Below, one piece after another: positions 16,801 through 23,536 of a stretch of 31,873 bases of DNA. The stretch is from a virus, in the IMG/VR virus record IMGVR_UViG_3300020415_000001, positions 1-31,873 of that record, one strand, 5' to 3'. Position 1 is the first letter of the stretch, and the number at the start of each line of letters is the position of its first letter. Under the pieces are notes generated by a model. That model made no database searches. It saw only the letters and a program-made list of their open reading frames with translations, and was not told the DNA's origin. The position numbers and the translations under genes are program-made.

Positions 16801-18701
16801 TACAGATTTACCTCGCATGAATTACCAACACAAGCAAACTCTTGGCTGGCGGTTGTTTGATCGGACCACTCGTAGTTTTTCAACTCATCCCAGTCGATCT
16901 CCGGCAGAGGATGCTTCTGGCACCACTCGTCGTATTCCTTCTCTGTTATCTCTTGATACGGAGCTTGTTTGTAAGTCCCGCCATCAGACGGCAGAAAAGA
17001 TACTCCAGAAAGTTTGTCGAACTTCTCGTAGACCCAAGCTGCGACATCCATCCATTCGTCATCCTTGACGTTGATCGTTGCCGACGGCTTGTGTTCACAC
17101 CATTCATCCTGCAAAGTCTCCCAGAGGTTAAGCATGTCAACAGCACTCATGTCATCCCGTACTACAGCACCGTCAGGGCTTTTAATCGGGAAGTAAAACA
17201 CGGTAGTTGTTTCAGGCTTGGTTATGTCCGGTTCGTTATATACTCCCTTATCTTTGAGAAAGGCAGTAACAGGGTCTTTGTTATCTGCACGAACAGTACG
17301 TAAGTAGTAAGGACTGTGACGAGTGTGAAGACCGCTAGCACTGTCAACAAGCTGACTAACAGTGCCACTAGGTTTAACACAAGTAATTGCAGCGCTCTGA
17401 GGGATACCAAGGCGCTCGGCCCACTCTTTGTTCGTGGCAACGGCAACTTCTCGGAGGGTTGCAAGGGTCTTGTCTCCAGTAAGGAGTTGAAGATTGTCGC
17501 AAACACCCGTGAGGCTAACGCCAAGGAGCCTTTCTTCATCACAGTTGTCCTTCCATTTCTTTCTTAGATATTTGAAGTCGGTGAAAGTTGACTGTATCGT
17601 TCCGAGTATTGTAGCAAGGCGTACCTTTCTTTTGAGGTCAACCACTGTGTCGCCAGAGCGGACAACGACCTCGGTAAGGTTGCAAAACTCGAATGGGCGC
17701 AAGATAATCTCACTGCAAGGGTTTGTCCCGAAATCAAAGGAAGCATCACGGCGTCCATTTCGTTCAGCAATTGCTTGGCAAGCATACCTACTGAAGAGTC
17801 CGGGTTCTCCTGATTTACTGTCATACAGTTCTTTCCATTTACCCATGAAGAAGCCAACGTCAGGACGACGATTGTCGTACACTGCGGAGTTGTTGGCGTA
17901 GCTTCGGTTAACCTGATGTTCCCACCAAGCGCCGTGCTTAGCTTTGTTCATCCGGTCATCAGTAACGTCGAACAAAGAGATCATAGCACTACGACGGACA
18001 CCACCTACGATAACCGTAGCAGCAATCTGCATCATAATGTCGTGACACTCAATACTCGTCAGTCGGCGACCAGCAGCCTGAGTGAAGGTTTCAATACAGA
18101 ACTTGAACAGGTCTTCCAGAGGCTCAGGGCCACTAGCTCGACCACCAAAGGTCTTGAGACGTTCACCAGCAGCTCGGACGTTAGACGTGTCCCACGAGGG
18201 AATCTGACCAGCGATAAGGAGAGAGATAAGCTCACGAAGAGACTTAGCCCAACCTTCCTTAGAGTCTGCCACCTTGATGACAGTGTCCGTCTCAGCGAAC
18301 TCTTCACTGATCTTAGGGAGCTGGTCGATGTACTTGGTCTCGACAGAGAAGCCGACACCCGTACCGCACATAAGAATGTACATGGTTTCGTCAAACGAAC
18401 GAGGACTGTCAACGGGAAGATAAGCACAGTTGTAAGCAGCAACGTGACAGCGGTCCAGTGCAGGACCAGCCGTCATCATCGCTCGCATAGAGGGCATCAC
18501 GTCAAGGTTGTAGATAGCTTCGTAAAGCTCATCAAACTCGTTGAACGCTCCGTCCCACTTGATCGACTTACCGTAGTAAGACACCAAGCGCTGTACCGTT
18601 TCATCCCAGTTCTCACGACGCCCTTCGCTCTCAAGCCATCGGGCATAGCGGCTCTTGTGAATGTACTCCTGATAAGGAGAGTTAAACGGTTTAGTCTTCA
18701 T
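16800..18701 (-). CDS. nrdJ: Class II (adenosylcobalamin-dependent) ribonucleoside-triphosphate reductase
   Basis: The 633-residue product reduces ribonucleoside triphosphates to deoxynucleotides for phage DNA synthesis. Active-site residues are C92 (YNCAYLP), C329 and E331 (NPCSEIIL) and C340 (FCNLTE). The C329-E331-C340 spacing is identical to C408-E410-C419 of the Lactobacillus leichmannii monomeric enzyme. CVKPSGTVSQLVDSASGLH (~445-463) matches the phosphate/substrate loop. The C-terminal pair C624/C629 (CVGNSC) is the redox shuttle that regenerates the active site. The enzyme is about 100 residues shorter than the bacterial one (739). No glycyl-radical or di-iron subunit is present or needed; it depends on cobalamin from the host. 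GAGGGAG 9 nt before the ATG lies in the preceding gene, which overlaps by 11 nt. Confidence 0.94.
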   Translation of the reverse strand: MKTKPFNSPYQEYIHKSRYARWLESEGRRENWDETVQRLVSYYGKSIKWDGAFNEFDELYEAIYNLDVMPSMRAMMTAGPALDRCHVAAYNCAYLPVDSPRSFDETMYILMCGTGVGFSVETKYIDQLPKISEEFAETDTVIKVADSKEGWAKSLRELISLLIAGQIPSWDTSNVRAAGERLKTFGGRASGPEPLEDLFKFCIETFTQAAGRRLTSIECHDIMMQIAATVIVGGVRRSAMISLFDVTDDRMNKAKHGAWWEHQVNRSYANNSAVYDNRRPDVGFFMGKWKELYDSKSGEPGLFSRYACQAIAERNGRRDASFDFGTNPCSEIILRPFEFCNLTEVVVRSGDTVVDLKRKVRLATILGTIQSTFTDFKYLRKKWKDNCDEERLLGVSLTGVCDNLQLLTGDKTLATLREVAVATNKEWAERLGIPQSAAITCVKPSGTVSQLVDSASGLHTRHSPYYLRTVRADNKDPVTAFLKDKGVYNEPDITKPETTTVFYFPIKSPDGAVVRDDMSAVDMLNLWETLQDEWCEHKPSATINVKDDEWMDVAAWVYEKFDKLSGVSFLPSDGGTYKQAPYQEITEKEYDEWCQKHPLPEIDWDELKNYEWSDQTTASQEFACVGNSCEVNL

Positions 18702-18885
18702 AAACTTTTACTCCCTCAATAGTCAGGAAACCGCCATCCTTGTACTCTTCATAAGTCTCAGGCGCATCACAATCTTCAAGGGCTTGCTTTACGAACTTTT
18801 CAGCGCTTTTAACACTCCTAAAAATCAACCCGTCTGAATTCAGATCATATTCACTGAAAGATATATAATAGAAAAGAGGCTCCAC
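18691..18885 (-). CDS. Hypothetical 64-residue protein
   Basis: The reading frame starts at GTG 18885, one base after the stop of the MazG-like gene, with AAGGGG about 8 nt upstream. The product is acidic and Tyr/Glu-rich: an N-terminal beta-like MEPLFYYISFSEYDL, a helix with SVKSAEKFVKQALEDC (~24-39), and a terminal strand FLTIEGVKVYED. It has no recognisable motif. It is coupled to RNR by an 11-nt overlap and carries the RNR ribosome site. Confidence 0.65.
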   Translation of the reverse strand: MEPLFYYISFSEYDLNSDGLIFRSVKSAEKFVKQALEDCDAPETYEEYKDGGFLTIEGVKVYED

Positions 18886-18886
18886 T

Positions 18887-19261
18887 TTACAACCCCTTCA
18901 TATTTGCTTTAACGTAACCCTCTGGTTTGAGGATTTTACCGTCCTCACGTTTGGTGACCTTACCGTCAGCACCAACCTTAGTCATGTTGTTGTCTGCTAC
19001 ACGAGTGAAGGCTTCCTCACCGTCAATCTCAAAGAAGTAGGCCAGAGCCGACAGGGTGTAGGCAGCATCAGCCCACTCCTTGACGAGGTTGGCTCGGCTT
19101 TCTTCCGACGGATCAGTAATGTAGTCCGCCATTGCTTCGTTAAACTCTGCGAGTTCTTCCGAGAAACAATCGACATAAAGAGAGAGACTGCCACCACTGG
19201 TAACAGTCCCGTTGTCTCCTGCCTTGTGAAACTCAGCTACGCGTTCTTCACGAGTTGCCAT
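18887..19261 (-). CDS. MazG-like NTP pyrophosphohydrolase
   Basis: The 124-residue product starts at ATG 19261, chosen because AAGGAGG lies 8 nt upstream; an in-frame ATG at 19282 has no such site. SEELAEFNEAMADY (~33-46) and VKEWADAAYTLSALAYFF (~59-76) give the EExxE and ExxD acidic pairs that bind Mg in the all-alpha NTP pyrophosphatase superfamily. Such enzymes hydrolyse (d)NTPs to (d)NMPs plus pyrophosphate, either to remove aberrant nucleotides or, as proposed for phage MazG, to alter host alarmone or nucleotide pools. It lies in the nucleotide cluster with RNR, HD hydrolase and the DUF5664-type protein. Confidence 0.8.
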   Translation of the reverse strand: MATREERVAEFHKAGDNGTVTSGGSLSLYVDCFSEELAEFNEAMADYITDPSEESRANLVKEWADAAYTLSALAYFFEIDGEEAFTRVADNNMTKVGADGKVTKREDGKILKPEGYVKANMKGL

Positions 19262-19523
19262 TAGTGTCTTCCTCCTTGTCAACTTTCTTTAGTGCTTCTG
19301 GTTGTGGCATGAGCATCAGAGGCCACTCAAATTCTACAGGATCGCTGACAATAACCTTGTCGCCAGCAGAGAAGACACAGATACTGTGGGTCAGTGCTCC
19401 GTCGTCGTTCTGTACGAACGTCGTCCCTACCTTAACTCGGTCGAGGAACAGTGCAAGGTTTTCAAGGACCTCTTCGTCGTTCCACTTGTTGTTGATCTTA
19501 TTCTCTAGTTTAGTCTTACTCAT
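19248..19523 (-). CDS. Hypothetical 91-residue protein
   Basis: The product has an N-terminal helical part (NDEEVLENLALFLDRVKVG) followed by beta strands (TTFVQNDDG, THSICVFSAGDKVIVSDPVEF). The sequence is charged and soluble, without membrane segments or known motifs. It overlaps the HD hydrolase gene by 8 nt upstream and the MazG-like gene by 14 nt downstream, so it belongs to the same coupled operon. Its ribosome site is weak, consistent with coupling. Confidence 0.65.
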   Translation of the reverse strand: MSKTKLENKINNKWNDEEVLENLALFLDRVKVGTTFVQNDDGALTHSICVFSAGDKVIVSDPVEFEWPLMLMPQPEALKKVDKEEDTNGNS

Positions 19524-20094
19524 TGAGTAGTTCGCCTACTTTCTCTTTTTGTTTTATGATTTCATTGTACCGAGACATGAACATCCTCTTTGCCATGTGA
19601 GGGGCCATACCCTTAGCTTCCACTTTACGGGTAGCCCTCAGGTCTTGGTGCCAGAGCTTATCTCGTACACCGTTATCGGCAATAGATTGTCGTTCCTGCC
19701 AGTACATTCTCTTATCCGCTTCCTTGATCTCGGGAGGGTAAGGGAACTTAATACCAAAGTGATTGGCAATAGCTTTTTCCACATTTTCTTCAATCTTCTT
19801 GTACTCAGGGAGTAGCTTCTTAAGTGGGGAGCTTACGTCTCCGAGGAATGCTTCCGAAGAATCGTGTAGCAAACCAGTGAGAGCAAGGTTATCAGGAACG
19901 ATACGGCTGACAAGAACAGAGTGTTCTGCCACGGAGTAAAAGCGGTTAACGTGGCCAGTGTACCGACACAGATTGCTAAGTGCTGTGGCAATTTCTTCAA
20001 TGTCATACTGGTACTCCTCTGGTTTAAGGATGTCAAACCAGTTGCCGTTAACCGTTGTGATACAAGACTCAGTCTGTTTTACTTCGGTACTCAT
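19516..20094 (-). CDS. HD-domain phosphohydrolase, YfbR 5'-nucleotidase-like
   Basis: The 192-residue product has the HD signature with the four metal ligands in order: H58 (SVAEHSVLVS), H77-D78 (LLHDSSEAFLGD), and D126 (KEADKRM). The stretch AFLGDVSSPLKK matches the GDLPTPVK segment of E. coli YfbR, which dephosphorylates deoxynucleoside 5'-monophosphates. Related phage HD proteins include dNTP triphosphohydrolases, so the exact substrate is not fixed. Arg44 ahead of H58 could play the substrate-binding role of YfbR Arg18. AGAGG lies 9 nt before the ATG. The start overlaps the preceding gene by 26 nt. Confidence 0.85.
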   Translation of the reverse strand: MSTEVKQTESCITTVNGNWFDILKPEEYQYDIEEIATALSNLCRYTGHVNRFYSVAEHSVLVSRIVPDNLALTGLLHDSSEAFLGDVSSPLKKLLPEYKKIEENVEKAIANHFGIKFPYPPEIKEADKRMYWQERQSIADNGVRDKLWHQDLRATRKVEAKGMAPHMAKRMFMSRYNEIIKQKEKVGELLNE

Positions 20095-20278
20095 ACTCGA
20101 TTACCTCTTCTGCTAGGACCATGTTATGATCGTAAGTAGCGACGATAGTCTCTACACCCCTACGCTGAACAGTCTCCAGCCACACGAGGTCCTCGCCGAT
20201 ACGGACAGGGTACCAAGCGAACCAATCGTTCCACTGGGTCTTGTCTTTCTTTTGGGTCTTACGTTTACTGATTTTCAT
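20069..20278 (-). CDS. Small basic/Trp-rich protein of a type common in T7-like phages
   Basis: The 69-residue product has a basic N-terminal tail (MKISKRKTQKKDK) and the segment WNDWFAWYPVRIGEDLVWLETVQRR, then a strand TIVATYDHN. Similar short WYPV-R-containing proteins recur in phages of proteobacteria; none has a function known to me. The ribosome site AAGGA is 8 nt before the ATG. It lies between the DUF5664-type protein and the HD hydrolase and overlaps both. Confidence 0.72.
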   Translation of the reverse strand: MKISKRKTQKKDKTQWNDWFAWYPVRIGEDLVWLETVQRRGVETIVATYDHNMVLAEEVIEYEYRSKTD

Positions 20279-20630
20279 TTTGCTGTTCCTTGATCAAGAG
20301 TTCGAGACGCGCGAGGGCGTTCCATGCGGCATGGGCAGCATGTAGAAGTCCACTATCAGGGTCCAGAACTTCTCCCGATCCTTCGTATCCAAGGTGTCGT
20401 ACCATTGCATCAGAGTATCGGTTATACCCGTCGTCAACTCCACGCCATCCGTTCCATTCGTACTTACTAGCTCCGAAAGCGGAGACTTCGGCAACTGCGC
20501 TAATTGCCCGAGGGAAGTAAGAAACTGCCCCCCTAAATACTGGAGATTTGCCTCCGTCATACTTGATTGCACCCTTGGCGACGTCTTCCGCCTTGTCATT
20601 AGTAAATTCCTTAGCTACCGTAGTTGACAT
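20265..20630 (-). CDS. dATP/dGTP diphosphohydrolase-like (DUF5664 / MazZ-type)
   Basis: The 121-residue product has the family pattern IKYDGGKSPVFRG (~22-34), a helix with ISAVAEVSAFGASKYEWNGWRG (~43-64), NRYSDAMVRHL (~69-79), and DSGLLHAAHAAWNALARLELL (~92-112). This all-alpha family related to MazG includes MazZ of cyanophage S-2L, which hydrolyses dGTP and dATP to monophosphates. Acid and His residues of the conserved helices (E48, D73, H78, H97) are present. Its role here is probably to adjust deoxynucleotide pools together with MazG-like and HD enzymes. The start overlaps the preceding 53-residue gene by 20 nt. Confidence 0.78.
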   Translation of the reverse strand: MSTTVAKEFTNDKAEDVAKGAIKYDGGKSPVFRGAVSYFPRAISAVAEVSAFGASKYEWNGWRGVDDGYNRYSDAMVRHLGYEGSGEVLDPDSGLLHAAHAAWNALARLELLIKEQQNENQ

Positions 20631-20772
20631 AGTCTTCTAGTTCCTCTTTGTTGTCCGTGATGTAAGGCTCCCAGAGTAGTTCGATTAACTCCTCGACAGG
20701 TACGTCAAGCAGTTCGATCAGCTCTGGACCCGTGAAGCGGTCACTCAAACGTTTCTGAAATTCTTCATCCAT
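20611..20772 (-). CDS. 53-residue acidic helical protein
   Basis: The frame starts at ATG 20770-20772, one base after the exonuclease stop. It encodes DEEFQKRLSDRFTG and the helix PELIELLDVPVEELIELLWE, ending in an acidic tail. The LxVPxEELIE pattern is seen in small phage proteins of unknown function. The ribosome site is weak (AAAG about 12 nt upstream), consistent with coupling to the upstream stop. The longer in-frame extension upstream is antisense or out of frame with the exonuclease gene and is not expected to be translated. Confidence 0.65.
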   Translation of the reverse strand: MDEEFQKRLSDRFTGPELIELLDVPVEELIELLWEPYITDNKEELEDYVNYGS

Positions 20773-20773
20773 T

Positions 20774-21505
20774 TTACTTAATCTTTGATCTAGTAGTTTC
20801 GAACCAGTGACCACAGTTAGTACAAGCGTTACGCTGAATACGGAAGCAACGAGTGTGTCGTTGACCTCGCTTCTGGGTCTTGGGGCTGTTACACGCAGGG
20901 CACCGAGTCTTAACACTTGGGTCAAGGTGGGGGTGGTTCCTGATGAACGGTTTGATTTTGCTGTACATTTTAGCAGTGATGCGGACATCCTGAATACAGT
21001 ACTTTTTCATCCGTTCCTGAGCTTTCTTGTCTCCGTCCATTACGGACTTCCACAAGTTAAAGCCTTCGTGCTTAAGCTTCTCACCAATACCAAGACGAGG
21101 AGCAACATAAGCCATACGGTTCATATTAAACCCAAACTTCTTGACCGTCTTGATAAGGTCGATGCTGGCGACAACAGGAGGAGGGGTCAGACCAGCAAGC
21201 ATGATTTCACCCGTAATCTTGGGGATGTCGTACTTGTCACCGTTGTACGTAACAACAGCGTCAGCCTCTTCCATGAGTCTAAGGGCGGCTTCTGCCATAC
21301 CCTTTTGTCCGTGTTCCCATTTACTGTAGAACATGTAGTCTTTCGTTCCGTCCCAGTGAGCACAGAAACAAAGCATACCACCGTGGTCTACTAGCATGTC
21401 GGGTTGAATGTTTTGGTCCCACATTCGCCACACGTAGGCAAGGGCGGGCTGCCACTCAATATCTATTACTAGAACTTTGGCGACACTGTTTTTACGTTTA
21501 CTCAT
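20774..21505 (-). CDS. DEDDy 3'-5' exonuclease with C-terminal zinc ribbon
   Basis: The 243-residue product has an RNase H-like exonuclease domain. Exo I is VLVIDIEWQP (D15, E17), Exo II VVTYNGDKYDIP (D93), Exo III KKYCIQDVRIT (Y169, D173), as in DnaQ-like proofreaders. Residues ~200-235 form a zinc ribbon (C202xxC205, C228xxC231), with an extra C220. This suggests nucleic-acid binding. It is a free-standing exonuclease in addition to the one inside the phage DNA polymerase, and may process recombination or degradation intermediates with the adjacent resolvase. AAGGAG lies 5 nt before the ATG, within the overlapping 30-residue gene. Confidence 0.85.
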   Translation of the reverse strand: MSKRKNSVAKVLVIDIEWQPALAYVWRMWDQNIQPDMLVDHGGMLCFCAHWDGTKDYMFYSKWEHGQKGMAEAALRLMEEADAVVTYNGDKYDIPKITGEIMLAGLTPPPVVASIDLIKTVKKFGFNMNRMAYVAPRLGIGEKLKHEGFNLWKSVMDGDKKAQERMKKYCIQDVRITAKMYSKIKPFIRNHPHLDPSVKTRCPACNSPKTQKRGQRHTRCFRIQRNACTNCGHWFETTRSKIK

Positions 21506-21594
21506 TTAAGCTCCTTACCTTTAAGGATTTTGTAGGTAAATTTGTTTTTTGCTACGTCATACACCTTGACTACAGAGTAGTAATAGTTACTCAT
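21502..21594 (-). CDS. 30-residue microprotein between resolvase and exonuclease genes
   Basis: The frame starts at ATG 21594, with AGGAG 7 nt upstream in the resolvase gene end. It encodes MSNYYYSVVKVYDVAKNKFT then YKILKGKELK: beta-like N-terminus, basic C-terminus. It overlaps the resolvase stop by 8 nt and the exonuclease start by ATGA, and carries the exonuclease ribosome site. Spacing on both sides supports a real coupled gene. Function is unknown; it may serve mainly as a translational coupler. Confidence 0.6.
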   Translation of the reverse strand: MSNYYYSVVKVYDVAKNKFTYKILKGKELK

Positions 21595-21949
21595 CAAACC
21601 ACTCCTGCGGGATTGTTCCTTCTGCCCAAGGGAAGCCGTGACGTTCTGCCCACTCCCAGTACATCATCGAGTTCTTTGACTTGGTGATGCGGTTATTAGC
21701 TCGTTGGAAAACAAACCTAATATCGAGAGACGGATTGTCCTTTCTAACTCGGCGCATTTTTCCTCTAGCTCGGGCGTCGAAATATCCTTTACATTCAATG
21801 TATATTCCATTTGGGAGCCTAAAGTCCGGGATGTACCGGGAAGGCGTAACGTAACGGATAACGGCGTCTTGTGGTTCATAGTCCACAGATTTCTTGAGTT
21901 TGCCGAGGGCTTCATACACACTCTTTTCAAATTTACTCCTGAATTTCAC
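21587..21949 (-). CDS. Holliday-junction resolvase, T7 endonuclease I-like
   Basis: The 120-residue product from GTG 21949 aligns with T7 gp3. E8 (FRSKFEKSVYEAL), D42 (YIPDFRLPNG), E52 and K54 (IYIECKG) reproduce the spacing of T7 E20, D55, E65 and K67. The downstream LDIRFVFQRANNRITK matches T7 LDIRIVFSSSRTKL, and the C-terminal HGFPWA...IPQEW matches HGIKFA...IPAEW. It resolves branched DNA and, in T7, helps degrade host DNA. The T7 N-terminal domain-swap segment is shortened by 12 residues. The start overlaps the preceding small gene by 17 nt. Confidence 0.92.
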   Translation of the reverse strand: MKFRSKFEKSVYEALGKLKKSVDYEPQDAVIRYVTPSRYIPDFRLPNGIYIECKGYFDARARGKMRRVRKDNPSLDIRFVFQRANNRITKSKNSMMYWEWAERHGFPWAEGTIPQEWFDE

Positions 21950-22061
21950 GGTCTAGTCTCTCCAACTCTTTAATCTCTTCGTCATTAAAGACACCGACCC
22001 AGTGAGCACTAAAAATAGTACCCTCTACTTGCCCTATTAAATTAATATAACGTTTTAGCAT
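21933..22061 (-). CDS. 42-residue hypothetical protein
   Basis: The frame starts at ATG 22061, about 10 nt after the exonuclease stop, and encodes MLKRYINLIGQVEGTIFSAH, then a helix ending FNDEEIKELERLDREIQE. The composition is that of a folded, soluble protein. The ribosome site is weak (GAAG close to the ATG), so the start is less certain; initiation may rely on coupling. It overlaps the resolvase start by 17 nt. Confidence 0.55.
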   Translation of the reverse strand: MLKRYINLIGQVEGTIFSAHWVGVFNDEEIKELERLDREIQE

Positions 22062-22071
22062 GTCTTCATAA

Positions 22072-22935
22072 TCAAAATCCGTCAATCGTAATCTCCGGGA
22101 CGTTTGGTTCCTTGGCAACCTTAGTAAGGTATCGAGGACCAGTGCTGTAGGCAAATCCACGTAGCGGGGTTCCTTGATCTTTGTAGCACCTAAACTTGTG
22201 TGCACAGTAGGAACAACCAACAGGAAGTTTCATGTTACCGCTCTTACCGTCAGGTACAGGCTCGTAACAAGGCTTCGGTGGCTCGTCGTTCTCAAGAACC
22301 TCTTTCAGTTCTTCGATACGAGGGGCCGGTTCGTGGTGTTCGATGACAATAGGTTTCAGTTCGCTGACGCAGATGTCTCCTGCGACCTTGTCGAACGCTA
22401 CCCAAGCTGCCGGTTTCTTAGGGGTCAACTCATGGGCGTACCCGGAGAGCTGGTAGACGTAACCAAAAGGATCGTCTTGTGTTACAGTGTCTTGCTCGAA
22501 TTTTTTATATCCGTAAGGGCTTGCCGATTTGACGTCCACAACGACACCATCAATGATCGCATCAATGTGGCCCTTGACACCGTTGACTTCAACTTCCCTT
22601 TGCTCGTCTGTGACTTCATGTCCTGCCTCTTTAATAAGGAACAGCAGCATTTCTTCAATAAGTGCGCCGTACATAAACTTGAGGTACGTCTTAGGTAGCA
22701 TAGCTTCCTTGGTCCCCTCTTCCGGGTGACCTTCGTACCACATCTGTCGGTTAGGTTTACCTAGTGCGGAGAAACGAAGAGGAGATCGGGCCTCCTGTTG
22801 CTTCTTCAAGCGGCTGCGGAACATTTCACGAACATTCTCACAGAACGCATCTAGGTTCTTTTCATCTACCTCGTGATCGACGTCAGGGTTGAACAAGTTG
22901 TAGACGTCAGTCGGTAGTGTTTCTAGCTTAGCCAA
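22072..22935 (-). CDS. PD-(D/E)XK exonuclease, Cas4/RecB-like with four cysteines
   Basis: The 287-residue product starts at TTG 22935, with GAAGAGGG 6 nt upstream. Nuclease core: E94 in YGALIEEML, H123 and D125 in GHIDAII, D134 and K136 in VVVDVKSAS, and Q162...Y166 in YQLSGYAH. C223, C241, C244 and C250 (CSYCAHKFRC) have the arrangement of the 4Fe-4S cluster in Cas4/AddB-type nucleases. It likely acts as the phage 5'-3' exonuclease (replacing T7 gp6), supplying recombination ends and degrading host DNA. It lies in one operon with resolvase and DEDDy exonuclease. Confidence 0.85.
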   Translation of the reverse strand: MAKLETLPTDVYNLFNPDVDHEVDEKNLDAFCENVREMFRSRLKKQQEARSPLRFSALGKPNRQMWYEGHPEEGTKEAMLPKTYLKFMYGALIEEMLLFLIKEAGHEVTDEQREVEVNGVKGHIDAIIDGVVVDVKSASPYGYKKFEQDTVTQDDPFGYVYQLSGYAHELTPKKPAAWVAFDKVAGDICVSELKPIVIEHHEPAPRIEELKEVLENDEPPKPCYEPVPDGKSGNMKLPVGCSYCAHKFRCYKDQGTPLRGFAYSTGPRYLTKVAKEPNVPEITIDGF

Positions 22936-23159
22936 TCTTTTCCCTCTTCTTCAATGAGCCTGACAACAGAAGTGTCAAGGTGTTCTCGGTTCTCGATGTA
23001 CACGTAGTCAACACCTTCAATGTCGTGACTCTCAGGGAACTGTTCGAGAACTCGTGTGGCCTTCTCTCGGGCCTCGTCTTCACTCTCCGCCAGTACGTTA
23101 ACAGAGACAGTGTCAAGCACCTCTCTACGTACCTCGGAAGTGAACCGATATTTATTCAT
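22923..23159 (-). CDS. Hypothetical 78-residue protein
   Basis: The product has a beta-alpha-beta pattern: YRFTSEVRREVLDTVSVNVL, then the helix SEDEAREKATRVLEQF (~26-41), then DYVYIENREH. This resembles small phage or plasmid proteins of the DpnD/PcfM type, but function is unknown. CGGAG lies 9 nt before the ATG. It is the first gene after the tRNA and structured region, and its end overlaps the exonuclease TTG start by 13 nt. Confidence 0.65.
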   Translation of the reverse strand: MNKYRFTSEVRREVLDTVSVNVLAESEDEAREKATRVLEQFPESHDIEGVDYVYIENREHLDTSVVRLIEEEGKDWLS

Positions 23160-23178
23160 TCGAGTTATCTCCGGTGGT

Positions 23179-23252
23179 TGGCGAGGGAGCAGGGATTTGA
23201 ACCCTGACTAACGGTTTTGGAGACCGTCGTGCTACCGTTACACTACTCCGAC
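23179..23252 (-). tRNA. tRNA-Trp (anticodon CCA), acceptor stem with two mismatches
   Basis: A full cloverleaf of 74 nt reads on the minus strand. The acceptor GTCGGAG faces CTCCCTC. The D-stem is GTGT/GCAC. The anticodon stem is ACGGT/ACCGT with loop CTCCAAA (anticodon CCA, tryptophan). The variable loop is 4 nt. The T-arm is CAGGG/CCCTG with loop TTCAAAT. The discriminator G73 is typical for bacterial tRNA-Trp, and the 3' CCA is encoded. Acceptor pairs 2-71 (U-U) and 3-70 (C-C) are mismatched, leaving five pairs. Confidence 0.88.
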
Positions 23253-23536
23253 CTTGGCCCCGAGGGCACACCTTTAGGGTGATACCTCGGGTAACTGGTG
23301 GGGTGGATTGTCATTCTTACTGTGGCGAACCCCGGTCTAAACCTCCACAGATCAGCCGGGTATTGGTCCCGCGTTTGACGAACTAATCAATCCCACGCTG
23401 TCGGTATCCACCCGGTCTACCTGTAAAACTGGACACCAGTAACGCTCACAGTGGCGCTCAATACTCATCCCGCGCTGGTGTACCCACGGGCGAGAAGCAC
23501 AGAGATAGATAGCTCTCCGTGCCCGACGACTAGACC
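23253..23536 (-). ncRNA. Candidate structured non-coding RNA between SSB and tRNA-Trp
   Basis: This 284-nt stretch has no open frame with a ribosome site, although nearly all neighbouring genes overlap. On the minus strand it can form: a 9-bp hairpin (23497-23505 with 23514-23522); a 7-bp stem (23433-23439 with 23475-23481); an 8-bp long-range helix (23301-23308 with 23406-23413) enclosing three smaller hairpins at 23371-23398, 23357-23371 and 23320-23350; and a 7-bp hairpin with an inner 4-bp stem (23259-23265 with 23285-23291). CACCA follows the long-range helix. A 9-nt direct repeat (CCCGGTCTA on the plus strand, 23331-23339 and 23411-23419) permits alternative pairing. It is probably transcribed with SSB and the tRNA. 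Whether it is a defined RNA or decayed tRNA sequence is unknown. Confidence 0.45.

Noticed and set aside
17916-18722. 268-codon plus-strand frame opposite the ribonucleotide reductase
   Set aside because: Antisense shadow of a well-supported gene; no ribosome site or motif.
23301-23413. tmRNA or second tRNA, suggested by the 8-bp closing helix followed by CACCA
   Set aside because: No T-arm with a TTC loop next to the closing helix, arms of wrong size, and no tag-peptide frame; kept only as part of a candidate structured RNA.
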